Origin: an uncultured Chloroflexus sp.
Lineage (GTDB): Bacteria; Chloroflexota; Chloroflexia; Chloroflexales; Chloroflexaceae
Length of the DNA stretch: 64,000 bases
Assembly (NCBI RefSeq): GCF_937951745.1
Contig: NZ_CALFBQ010000071.1
Span: 1 to 64,000, forward strand
Direction of reading: 5' to 3'
Under the pieces are notes generated by a model that saw nothing but the letters and a program-made list of their open reading frames with translations, did no database searches and was not told where the DNA came from. Position numbers and translations under genes: made by a program. Shown here piece after piece: positions 33,325 through 41,233 of this stretch. The first letter of the stretch is position 1, and each line of letters opens with the position of its first letter.

Positions 33325-35073
33325 CTACTCTTCGCGTTCGAGTTCAGCGGCGAGCAACTCACGGCGATACATTGCGGCGTAGCGACCGTTCAGCGCCAAC
33401 AACGCCTGATGCGAACCCTGTTCAACAATCCGGCCCTCATCGAGCACAATAATCTGATCGGCGTCGCGCACGGTGGCGATCCGTTGGGCGATGATAATGG
33501 TGGTGCGTCCGGCCATCTCGGCGCGCAAATCGGCCAGAATTTGGGCCGCAGTATGGGTATCGACACTGCTCAGCGCATCGTCAAGAATGAGAATACGCGG
33601 ATCGCGCATCAGAGCACGGGCAATCGCTACCCGCTGCTTTTGGCCACCCGACAACGTCACGCCACGTTCACCAACCATCGTCTCCAAGCCGCCGGGAAAC
33701 TGGTCGAGATCGTTTACAAGGCGCGACACGGTAATCACGTGTTCCAGCCGGGCAGGATCGATCGTCTCGACGCCGAAGCCAACATTCTCGCGCAGTGGGA
33801 TGCTGAACAGAAAACTCTCTTGTGGCACATAACCAATCATGCGGCGCAAAGCGGCCAGATCCAACTCACGCACATCAACACCATCAACCAACACCTGACC
33901 CACATCTGGATCCCGTACCCGGCCTAGCAGATGTACCAGCGTCGTCTTGCCGGCACCGGTCGCGCCGACGATGGCCAGCGTTTTGCCGGCAGGCACGGTA
34001 AACGACAGATCGCGCAATAACCAGCGATCGGCGGAGTGATCGGCGCGAATGCCCACCTTGCGGAACTCGATCGCGCCATGACCGGCGGGCTGGCGCGGCG
34101 CAGGAGGCGACGCAATCGTCGGTTGGCGACGTAACACCTCACCGAGCCGTTCGAGCGAGGCGATCGCCTGCTGCGACAGATTGACCATCCAACCCAGAAT
34201 GATCATCGGGAAGGCCAGCAGCGCCAAATAGGCATTAAACTGCACCAACTCGCCGATCGTCAACGTCCCGGCAGCCACCATCCGCCCGCCCACCAACAAG
34301 ATCAGCGCGGCAATCAGGCCAAGGCAAAGGGTCATTGCCGGCCACAACAGGCCAGAGAGCAGCACATAGCGCAGATTAAGATCGCGGTACCGTTCGTTAT
34401 CGGCAGTAAAGACGGCAACTTCAGCCTCTTCTTGGGCAAAGGCTTTAATCGTGCGAATGCCGGCAAAATTCTCTTGGGCGCGGGTTGACAGCACCCCAAA
34501 CTGATCTTGCACCCGGTGAAAGATCTGGCGCATACGGCTGCCAATCGCGACAAAGACAACAGTCGCGATCGGCAACAGCAAGATAACAATCAACGCTAGC
34601 AATGGTTGGACAACCAGCATCAGCACCGCCGCGGCCAGAAAGGTCAGCAACGCCGTCGCCGCGCCATTGAGGCCGGGGCCGAGAAACTGGCGCACGGCGC
34701 TGAGATCGTTGGTCATACGAGCCATCAAATCGCCAGTGTAGTGCTGATGGTAAAACGCCTGATCAAGACTGAGCAAGCGGTCAAACAGATCGGCGCGCAG
34801 ATCGTTCTCGATGTAGTACGAAGTGACGGCAATCAACATCCGTTGGGCGAATTTCATCACTCCATCGACAACAGCCAGACCAATCAACGCACCGCCGAAC
34901 CAAAGCAACTGCTGCGAGGAGAGATGGCCACTGGCGACACTATCCACCGCTATGCGCAAGACAAGCGGAGCAAGCGCGCTTACCGCTGCGCCGAGCGCGG
35001 CAACCAGCCCGCCGAGCAGCAGCCGGCGGCGGTAACGGCGCAGATAAGGAAACAGCAGGCGCAGATGAGTCAT
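33325..35073 (-). CDS. ABC exporter half-transporter (TMD-NBD fusion), first of a pair
   Basis: The product has 582 residues. The transmembrane domain spans about 1-320 (LLLGGLVAALGAAVSALAPLVLRIAV; LLTFLAAAVLMLVVQPLLALIVILLLP). The NBD has Walker A GATGAGKTT, Q-loop YVPQESFLFSIPL, signature LSGGQKQRVAIARAL, Walker B ILILDDALSSVD and H-loop IIAQRIATVRDAD. Two details are atypical: the Walker B is followed by Asp rather than the catalytic Glu, and the switch His is Gln (IIAQR). This NBD may therefore be the degenerate ATPase site of a heterodimer. I chose ATG 35073, which has AGGAG five bases upstream. A longer frame to 35259 crosses the divergent puf promoter. Confidence 0.93.
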   Translation of the reverse strand: MTHLRLLFPYLRRYRRRLLLGGLVAALGAAVSALAPLVLRIAVDSVASGHLSSQQLLWFGGALIGLAVVDGVMKFAQRMLIAVTSYYIENDLRADLFDRLLSLDQAFYHQHYTGDLMARMTNDLSAVRQFLGPGLNGAATALLTFLAAAVLMLVVQPLLALIVILLLPIATVVFVAIGSRMRQIFHRVQDQFGVLSTRAQENFAGIRTIKAFAQEEAEVAVFTADNERYRDLNLRYVLLSGLLWPAMTLCLGLIAALILLVGGRMVAAGTLTIGELVQFNAYLALLAFPMIILGWMVNLSQQAIASLERLGEVLRRQPTIASPPAPRQPAGHGAIEFRKVGIRADHSADRWLLRDLSFTVPAGKTLAIVGATGAGKTTLVHLLGRVRDPDVGQVLVDGVDVRELDLAALRRMIGYVPQESFLFSIPLRENVGFGVETIDPARLEHVITVSRLVNDLDQFPGGLETMVGERGVTLSGGQKQRVAIARALMRDPRILILDDALSSVDTHTAAQILADLRAEMAGRTTIIIAQRIATVRDADQIIVLDEGRIVEQGSHQALLALNGRYAAMYRRELLAAELEREE

Positions 35074-35106
35074 AGCAACTCCTGACAAAGCAAATATCGC
35101 CCTTGC

Positions 35107-35135
35107 AGTATAAAAGATTGCCAACCGGGTGTCGT
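35107..35135 (-). promoter_or_regulatory. Possible promoter for the ABC exporter genes
   Basis: On the minus strand, TATACT (35107-35112) stands 17 bases from ACGACA. The -10 is strong and the -35 matches four of six consensus bases. Confidence 0.4.
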
Positions 35136-35214
35136 CAGTCGCAAGGTGGAAGCGAGTTGCGCTACGCCACGCAAATCGCAACCTACAATTGTCTTTTTTC
35201 TTAAAAGCAACGGA

Positions 35215-35243
35215 TTGACATTTTTCGTTGACTTCTATATAAT
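35215..35243 (+). promoter_or_regulatory. Perfect consensus promoter of the antenna genes
   Basis: TTGACA (35215-35220), exactly 17 bases, TATAAT (35238-35243). All twelve hexamer bases match the sigma-70 consensus, the best promoter in the window, as expected for an abundantly made antenna. It predicts a leader of about 125 bases. The surrounding DNA is AT-rich. Confidence 0.9.
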
Positions 35244-35268
35244 TTAAGCAACACACCACTGATGCATG

Positions 35269-35324
35269 GTCTTCACCAAACGCCGCTGAGGGGCGCAGAG
35301 GAGAGCGGAAGCGTTGTGGAAGAC
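35269..35324 (+). promoter_or_regulatory. Folded leader of the puf transcript
   Basis: GTCTTCACCAAACGC (35269-35283) can pair with GCGTTGTGGAAGAC (35311-35324) with small mismatches. A G-rich inner loop contains a further short stem. It lies 54 bases before the pufB start and may stabilise the mRNA or influence translation. Confidence 0.5.
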
Positions 35325-35377
35325 TGGCCGGGTGTCAAAGGAAGTCGTGTTGGTAGCAGAAAAGTGGAGGTTCGCCC

Positions 35378-35539
35378 ATGCGCGACGATGACGATCTGGT
35401 TCCACCGAAATGGCGTTCTCTGTTCAACAACCAAGACTGGCTGTTGCATGACATCGTGGTGAAGTCGTTCTACGGCTTCGGCGCCATCGCGGTGGTCGCG
35501 CACTTGCTGGTCTATCTGTGGAAGCCGTGGCTCCCCTAA
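35378..35539 (+). CDS. pufB: B808-866 light-harvesting complex beta polypeptide
   Basis: A 53-residue antenna apoprotein with the sequence pattern MRDDDDLVPPKWR...FNNQDWLLHDIVVKSFYGFG...HLLVYLWKPWLP. An acidic N-terminal tail leads into one membrane helix. One His (LLHDIV) lies before the helix and one (VAHLLVYLW) lies within it, giving ligands for the B808 and B866 bacteriochlorophylls. From memory it is nearly identical to the Chloroflexus aurantiacus beta chain, with about four substitutions. It was found by reading between longer genes. GGAGG lies eight bases before the ATG. The alpha gene follows after 32 bases. Confidence 0.97.
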   Translation: MRDDDDLVPPKWRSLFNNQDWLLHDIVVKSFYGFGAIAVVAHLLVYLWKPWLP

Positions 35540-35571
35540 GCAATGGCCTATAGTGTGAGGAGGAACAATTC

Positions 35572-35742
35572 ATGCAGCCTCGCAGCCCGGTGCGGACGAA
35601 TATCGTCATTTTCACCATTCTCGGTTTTGTGGTAGCGTTGCTCATTCACTTCATCGTGCTGAGCAGCCCAGAGTACAACTGGCTGTCGGATTCAGGCGGC
35701 GCTCTGTTGCTGAGCACAGCGCGTGCGCTGTTCGGGATCTGA
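35572..35742 (+). CDS. pufA: B808-866 light-harvesting complex alpha polypeptide (precursor)
   Basis: A 56-residue product: [19 protein letters not shown], then a membrane helix [20 protein letters not shown]. The His in LLIHFIVL is the bacteriochlorophyll ligand of the B866 ring. The mature Chloroflexus alpha chain is about 44 residues, so the last 12-13 residues ([13 protein letters not shown]) look like a C-terminal extension that is removed. GAGGAGGAAC, an excellent ribosome site, lies just before the ATG, consistent with strong translation. It is cotranscribed with pufB, and a terminator hairpin follows. Confidence 0.97.
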   Translation: MQPRSPVRTNIVIFTILGFVVALLIHFIVLSSPEYNWLSDSGGALLLSTARALFGI

Positions 35743-35777
35743 TCGATGGCGGGCCGGCCACGGCTCGCGTGAGACGG

Positions 35778-35808
35778 CAACCGCCAGCAGAGACGCTGCT
35801 GGCGGTTG
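35778..35808 (+). terminator. Strong intrinsic-type terminator after pufA
   Basis: CAACCGCCAGCAG pairs perfectly with CTGCTGGCGGTTG (13 bp) around AGACG, followed by TTGTT. It separates the antenna genes from pufC and probably sets the high antenna-to-cytochrome ratio. Confidence 0.85.
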
Positions 35809-35859
35809 TTGTTCGTAAGCAGCAAGGAATCTACGCTTTTTTTGCACATAGATAAAAAA

Positions 35860-35888
35860 TTGACCTTCTGAACCAATTCGTGTATACT
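35860..35888 (+). promoter_or_regulatory. Promoter of pufC
   Basis: TTGACC (35860-35865), 17 bases, TATACT (35883-35888). It lies between the pufA terminator and pufC and gives the cytochrome gene its own start site, about 100 bases before the ATG. Confidence 0.75.
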
Positions 35889-35993
35889 TAAGATCAGGCA
35901 CGAAGTGACAGGCGGCGTAGCCCTTCCGCCGCGATCTCACGTTTGCATCGGCGCCGGCATCGTCGGGCAGCCGATCTGGAGCAGGAGAGACCC

Positions 35994-37238
35994 ATGCAAT
36001 CGTCACGACCAAGTGATCGGCAATTGGCGATCGTTGTCTCGGTGGCGGTGGGAATTATTGTTGCAGTCATTACCACAGCCACCTTCTGGTGGGTCTACGA
36101 TCTGACATTGGGCCGCGCACAACGGGTAGCGGCACAATTAGCGGGCGTACGCTGGAGTCCGAGCGACGGCATTAAGGTAATCACAGAATCGCAACCAGTT
36201 ACCCCCACCGATGGGCGGCAGAATTGGTTGGGCCAGCAAGCATGGACGGAAGGTGTACAAGCTGGCCAAGCTTGGGTCCAGCAGTATCCTAACACCGTAA
36301 ACGTACAGGTGCTGGTCGGCATGAGTTCAGCGCAGATCTGGACGTACATGCAACAGTATGTATCTGGCGCGCTTGGTGTAGGCTGCCAATATTGCCACAA
36401 CATTAACAACTTTGCTAGCGATGAGTATCCTCAAAAGATAGCAGCGCGCAACATGCTGCGGCTCGTTCGTGATGTCAACGCCGAGTTTATTGTCAATTTG
36501 CCCAACTGGAAGGGCAACTACGTGCAGTGCGCCACCTGCCATAACAATGCACCCAACAATCTTGAGAGCTTTGGCGCACAGTTTATCAATTCGGTTCCAC
36601 CGATTAAGGTAACGGTTGATCCGCTCGATGCAAACGGCCAAGCGATCCTTGATCCCGCGCTCAAACCGGAAGCCATCCGTGATCAGGTGCTGCTCAAGGA
36701 TGCGGTTCTTTACTACATCTATAACTATCAGGTCTGGAAACCGTTCGATCCGGCAGTTCCCGACAGCGGACGAGGATCGCTGGCGTTGACCTACGATGGC
36801 GGCCGAACGCAGGATCAGGTGACGATCAACCAGAACGTGATGAATTATCAATCTTGGTCGCTCGGAGTCGGTTGTACCTTCTGCCACAATTCGCGCAACT
36901 TTGTTGCCTATGAGCTGAATCCGGCCGGCGATAATGTGCTTAATCCGGCCTACGCTTACAACAAGTTGAAGGCGCAGCGCATGCTGTTGCTGACCACATG
37001 GCTGGCTGAAAATTGGACGAAGTATGGCGCGATCGGCAAGCCGGAAGTGCCAACTGGCCGCGACGCTGCCAGCCGCTATTCGTACCAACGGCTTGGCGAC
37101 GGGCAGGTTTACAATGTGCCCGGCTGCTATACCTGCCACCGCGGCAACAGTATTCCGCTGGCCTCGATCAATCAAGCAGACATTCCCAACAACGATGCTG
37201 GCGTGGTGATTTTGCCACCGCAGATCCGCGGACGTTGA
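35994..37238 (+). CDS. pufC: Tetraheme reaction-centre cytochrome c-554
   Basis: The 414-residue product matches the length I recall for Chloroflexus aurantiacus cytochrome c-554. It re-reduces the photo-oxidised special pair on the periplasmic side. A cytoplasmic N-terminus leads to one membrane helix (LAIVVSVAVGIIVAVITTATFWW). Four c-type haem motifs follow: CQYCH, CATCH, CTFCH and CYTCH, two per half, with Met-bearing helices before each (for example MSSAQIWTYMQQYV, NVMNYQSWSLGVG). AGGAGA precedes ATG 35994; a longer frame from 35943 is less likely. The gene is next to the antenna genes rather than pufLM, the known Chloroflexus arrangement. Confidence 0.97.
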   Translation: MQSSRPSDRQLAIVVSVAVGIIVAVITTATFWWVYDLTLGRAQRVAAQLAGVRWSPSDGIKVITESQPVTPTDGRQNWLGQQAWTEGVQAGQAWVQQYPNTVNVQVLVGMSSAQIWTYMQQYVSGALGVGCQYCHNINNFASDEYPQKIAARNMLRLVRDVNAEFIVNLPNWKGNYVQCATCHNNAPNNLESFGAQFINSVPPIKVTVDPLDANGQAILDPALKPEAIRDQVLLKDAVLYYIYNYQVWKPFDPAVPDSGRGSLALTYDGGRTQDQVTINQNVMNYQSWSLGVGCTFCHNSRNFVAYELNPAGDNVLNPAYAYNKLKAQRMLLLTTWLAENWTKYGAIGKPEVPTGRDAASRYSYQRLGDGQVYNVPGCYTCHRGNSIPLASINQADIPNNDAGVVILPPQIRGR

Positions 37239-37246
37239 CAGTATGT

Positions 37247-37272
37247 GCCGGGGGCATTGGTAAGCTCCCGGC
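37247..37272 (+). terminator. Hairpin behind pufC
   Basis: GCCGGGGGC pairs with GCTCCCGGC (8 of 9) around ATTGGTAA. No T-tract follows. It could be a partial terminator or 3'-end stabiliser before bchG. Confidence 0.45.
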
Positions 37273-37408
37273 GATCCTACTTTGCGATGGGTTGACGCGA
37301 AGACGCAACGGCGCACAAGTTGCGCATGCTGGCTACTGCTGGTATGCAAGCTACGGTATTGGTGATCGACATCGCTAGCCGCGGCTTCTGAACTAGAGAG
37401 CACTCGTT

Positions 37409-38341
37409 ATGAGCGACATGAGCGACCGCACCGGATTGAATCCTCCACCGTCGCTGCCACTAACTGATCAGCCCCAACCGCGCTATGCGTGGTTCACCCG
37501 TTCCATCCAATTAATGAAGCCGGTCACGTGGTTTGCACCGACGTGGGCGTTTATGTGCGGCGCGATTGCGAGCGGCGCGCTCGGATGGAACGAGTCGATC
37601 GGGCGCTTGCTGCTCGGTATGTTTATGGCTGGGCCGGTGTTGTGTGGCTTGTCGCAGGTCGTGAATGATTATGCCGACCGCGAGGTCGATGCGATTAACG
37701 AGCCACACCGGTTGATCCCCTCGGGCAAAGTCTCGCTGCGCCATGTCTATATTCTGACTGCCATCTTGACGTGGATCGGGGCAAGCATTGCGCTCTTCCT
37801 TGGCCGGAACGTGGCGTTCTTTGTCGCTCTCGGCTTGATCTTTGCGCTGGCCTATAGCCTGCGCCCGGTGCGCGGCAAGCGAAATGGCTGGATCGGGAAC
37901 GCACTGGTGGCGATCTCATACGAAGGGTTAGCATGGATGGCTGGGCATGCCGCGTTTGCTCCGCTGACCGGTGAGAGCGTAACGATTGCGCTGCTCTATT
38001 CGCTCGGCGCGCACGGGATTATGACAGTCAATGATTTCAAGAGCATCAAAGGCGATACCCTGATGGGTATCCGCTCGATTCCGGTGCAGTATGGCAAGGT
38101 GATGGCGGCGCGCATGGTGGTGACGACGATGGGCGTAGCCCAGATCGCGGTGATTGGGTTGCTCTACCATTGGGGTCACCCGGTGGCAGCTACCGTGGTC
38201 TTGATCTTGCTGGCGGCACAAAGCATTCCGAACGCGCGCTTTATCCGTGATCCCGAAAACAATGAGGTCTTTTTCAACGCCACCGCGATTATGCTCTACG
38301 TCTGGGGCATGTTGGCGGCGGCGATCGGTCTGGCGGCGTGA
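37409..38341 (+). CDS. bchG: Bacteriochlorophyll synthase
   Basis: The product has 310 residues. This UbiA-family prenyltransferase esterifies bacteriochlorophyllide a with geranylgeranyl or phytyl diphosphate in the membrane. The first Asp-rich motif is NDYADREVDAINEPHRLIPSG and the second NDFKSIKGD; eight or so membrane helices lie between and around them. RPVRGKRNGWIGN is another chlorophyll-synthase block. The motif wording is that of BchG (bacteriochlorophyll a) more than BchK (bacteriochlorophyll c), and the puf-adjacent position supports BchG. GAGAG lies eight bases before the ATG, which could also be the ATG at 37418. The bchP gene follows after 24 bases. Confidence 0.95.
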   Translation: MSDMSDRTGLNPPPSLPLTDQPQPRYAWFTRSIQLMKPVTWFAPTWAFMCGAIASGALGWNESIGRLLLGMFMAGPVLCGLSQVVNDYADREVDAINEPHRLIPSGKVSLRHVYILTAILTWIGASIALFLGRNVAFFVALGLIFALAYSLRPVRGKRNGWIGNALVAISYEGLAWMAGHAAFAPLTGESVTIALLYSLGAHGIMTVNDFKSIKGDTLMGIRSIPVQYGKVMAARMVVTTMGVAQIAVIGLLYHWGHPVAATVVLILLAAQSIPNARFIRDPENNEVFFNATAIMLYVWGMLAAAIGLAA

Positions 38342-38365
38342 TGGGCGTAAGCCCCTAGAAGTGTG

Positions 38366-39658
38366 ATGTTGATGGCACCACGAGTTCTCGTCGTTGGCGC
38401 ATCGGTCGGCGGAGCGACCGCAGCAATTACGCTGCGGTCGTTCGGTATTGAAACCATCATGATCGAGAAGGAGTTGGTGAAGGCTAAACCATGCGGCGGC
38501 GCAGTGCCGCCGGCAGCCTTTCACGAATTTGATTTACCAACCAGCTTGATCGACCGCAAGGTGCGCCAGTGTCTGATTGTATCCCCCTCTGGTCAAGAGA
38601 CTCACGTGCCGGTGGCGGGGACGGTTCCGAGTGACGATGATTATGTCGCGATGGTGCGGCGCGAGGTGTTCGATAGCTTTTTGCGCCAGCGCGCCCAAGA
38701 ACGCGGCGCTGAACTGATCCACGCCCAGTTGACCGGTTTGCGGGTTGACCGGCGCGGGGTAGAGGCGACGTACCGTACCCCAACGGGCCACGAGGGTTCG
38801 GTGTGGGCCGACGTCGTGATCGGGGCCGACGGCGCGTACTCGCCAACGGCTAAATTCCTTGGCCTGCCCAACTTGCCGCGGGCAGTGGCAATGCAAGAGC
38901 GAATTAAGTTGCCGCCCGACAAGATGGCGCGCTGGGAAGAGACGGCTGACCTGTACCTTGGCCGCGAAGTCAGCCCCGACCTGTACGCATGGGCCTTCCC
39001 CAAACGCGACCACATCGCAGTCGGCATTGGCGCTGGCCCCGGCCACGGCTCAGCAGCCAAGCAGTTGCTGGCCAATCTCAAACGGCGGCTGGGCCCGGCC
39101 CTCGATGGCGGGCAGGTGATTCTGCGCGAGGCCCACGCCCTGCCGATGGAACCGCGCCCACATATGGCTTTTGACCGGGCAATGCTGATTGGCGACGCGG
39201 CCGGACTAGTGGTGCATACCTCTGGTGAAGGCATCTATTGGGCAATGAAGAGCGGGCAGATGGCGGCGCAAACGCTGGCCGAGTATCTCGATGTGCCGAG
39301 CGCGGCCAATTTGCGCCACTACGAACGGCGCTGGTGGAAGCAGTACGGCACGATGTACCGCTTCCTGCGCTTTTTGCAGATCTGGGGCTATGGCAACGAG
39401 CGGCAGATGGAGGTCTTTACCGAAATGTGCCGCAATTACGATGTGCAACGACTCACCTTCGACAGCTATATGCACAAGAAGATGGCCCCGGCGCCGTGGC
39501 TGGCCCAGTTGCGCATGACCGCCGAGATTATTGCCAGCGAGGTGCGCAATTATGTCCGCCCACGCACACCGTTACGCGAACAGCTCGGTTTGATGGTGGT
39601 TGAAAAGGCACGGGCCATGGCGGCTGACGAGGCGATAGCGGCCAATTCAGCCAAATAG
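38366..39658 (+). CDS. bchP: Geranylgeranyl reductase
   Basis: The product has 430 residues. This FAD/NADPH enzyme reduces the geranylgeranyl tail of bacteriochlorophyll to phytyl. The N-terminal dinucleotide-binding fold reads VLVVGASVGGATAAITLRSFGIETIMIEKE. The KPCGGAVPPAAF motif and the FAD motif AMLIGDAAGLVVHTSGEGIYWAMKSGQMAA are characteristic of BchP/ChlP. No strong Shine-Dalgarno sequence is seen, and the start could be GTG 38363, ATG 38366 or ATG 38372. It follows bchG closely, so synthase and reductase of the same tail are cotranscribed. The 3' end overlaps the decayed M20 peptidase gene on the other strand. Confidence 0.94.
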   Translation: MLMAPRVLVVGASVGGATAAITLRSFGIETIMIEKELVKAKPCGGAVPPAAFHEFDLPTSLIDRKVRQCLIVSPSGQETHVPVAGTVPSDDDYVAMVRREVFDSFLRQRAQERGAELIHAQLTGLRVDRRGVEATYRTPTGHEGSVWADVVIGADGAYSPTAKFLGLPNLPRAVAMQERIKLPPDKMARWEETADLYLGREVSPDLYAWAFPKRDHIAVGIGAGPGHGSAAKQLLANLKRRLGPALDGGQVILREAHALPMEPRPHMAFDRAMLIGDAAGLVVHTSGEGIYWAMKSGQMAAQTLAEYLDVPSAANLRHYERRWWKQYGTMYRFLRFLQIWGYGNERQMEVFTEMCRNYDVQRLTFDSYMHKKMAPAPWLAQLRMTAEIIASEVRNYVRPRTPLREQLGLMVVEKARAMAADEAIAANSAK

Positions 39659-41010
39659 CGCGCTACCATCTCGCTACCGCCGAACAGGCAAGGTAGCGCG
39701 ATTTTTTCATTGGGCGCGTGCAGGTTGTCGTCGGGTAGGCCAAAACCGGTGATGATTAACGGCGCGCACAGGTATGTCTGAAATGTCGCCGCAATCGGCA
39801 AGGTGCCACCGTCAATGGTAAACGTTGCCGGATTGTCAAAGGCGGCGGTGAAGGCATCTGAAGCGGCTTGTACAGCGGGGTGGCGATAATCAACCAGCAC
39901 CGGATGCGAGGTGCTCAGCACTTCAACGCTTAACGTGACGCTCGGTGGCGCGAGCCGCTGCAAAAACGCATGCACGAGTTCGGCAATCTCATGCGGGGCT
40001 TGCAGGGGAACCAGTCGCATTGAGAGCTTGGCTGTCGCTTGGGCTGGATCACCGTCTTCTTCCCCGGCCCGGTAAAGCCGCCGCCAATGCCGTGAATGTC
40101 GAGCGTCGGGCGGATGCTGGCCCGTTCGAGCACGGCACATTCGGTCTCGCCAGACAATGCCGGCGTGCCGGTCAACGCCAGCCATGCCTGCTCGCTCACC
40201 GGCAGTTGGGTGATCAATGCGCATTCGGCGTCATCAACCTCACGAACGTTGTGGTAAAAGCCGGACACTAACACGCGCCCCGTGTCACCGTCTTGCAGAG
40301 CAGTCAGTAGGCGCACCAGTACATTGAATGGATTGTCTACCACCCCGCCAAAGGTACCCGAATGGAGATCGGTCGCCAGTCTGCGCATGGTCACTTCGAG
40401 ATAGCAGTTGCCGCGCGTGCCGTAAAGAATGAGCGGCTATTGCGGGCTGAGCATCATCGAGTCGACGAACAGAACGGCATCACAATGCAGCCGCCCGGCA
40501 GCCGCAACGACAAAGTGGTGGAGCGCGGTGCTGGAAACTTCCTCTTCGCCTTCGATGAGCAGCTTAACGTTGACCGGCAACCGGCCACTCGTTTGCAACC
40601 ACGCTACGAGCGCGGCCATCACGGCCATCACCTGCCCTTTATTGTCAGAGGCGCTGCGGACGTAGAGGTCATCGCCGATGATGATTGGGGTGAAAGGCGG
40701 CGTGCGCCATTCGGCGAGAGGATCGGCGGGCTGAACGTCGTAATGGCCGTAGATGAGCAGAGTTGGCACCGCCTCAGCGCCAAGTCATTCGCCGTAGACA
40801 GTGGGTAGACCACCCTCAGCTATGATCTCAGTGTAGCGCATGCCAATCTGGCGGAGATAGGCGGCTAGCTATTCGGCGGCCTGCACTATATCGGCCTGAT
40901 GAGCCGGATCTAGGCTCACGCTGGGAATGCTGAGGAATGCGCACAGCGCCTCAACGTTGGCGAGCACGGTGTTCGGCGAGATAGGCGAGAGCGGCAGGTA
41001 ACGCGGTCAC
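39550..41010 (-). pseudogene. M20-family dipeptidase, pseudogene
   Basis: A full-length M20 metallopeptidase can be reconstructed from minus-strand frames, with TLLIYGHYDVQPADPL, SASDNKGQVMAVMAAL, IEGEEEVSS, DLHSGTFGGVVDNP and GGTLPIAATFQTYL in the expected order. It is broken by five lesions: a one-base insertion near 40955-40962, TAG at 40869-40871, TGA at 40785-40787, TAG at 40437-40439 and a one-base deletion near 40054. Two of the stops sit where relatives have Trp. A GTG start (41010) with GAGGAG upstream survives, so the gene was once intact. Its 3' end, as read here, runs 109 bases into the antisense of bchP. The exact end is uncertain. Confidence 0.88.
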
Positions 41011-41215
41011 TGTGCTTCTCCTCTCAGGTACTCAACAATACTGCTCGGTTGGCTGGGAGCGTTAATCACGTTGATGATCGCCAGCAACTCGCTCGCGAAG
41101 ACGCGGCAGAGGGTGGGAGCGAGCTGATCAAGCTGGCGCACCAGCTCACCATACCCGCCCAAGGAGCAGACCAATTCGCCGTAGCCGGTGAGGCGAGCGT
41201 CGTGCTGGCCATCGC
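41007..41215 (-). pseudogene. C-terminal remnant of an unidentified gene
   Basis: A minus-strand frame of about 68 residues ends in IVEYLRGEAQ and a TGA that overlaps the GTG start of the M20 pseudogene (GTGA), the typical form of translational coupling. It has no plausible start and is closed upstream by a stop. It contains a short internal repeat (TGYGELV, GGYGELV). It looks like the tail of an operon partner of the peptidase. The family is not recognisable. Confidence 0.5.
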
Positions 41216-41233
41216 CTATTCAACCCAACGTGG

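Noticed and set aside
36095..37403. Minus-strand frames across pufC
   Set aside because: pufC has four haem motifs on the plus strand, and the length fits cytochrome c-554 exactly.
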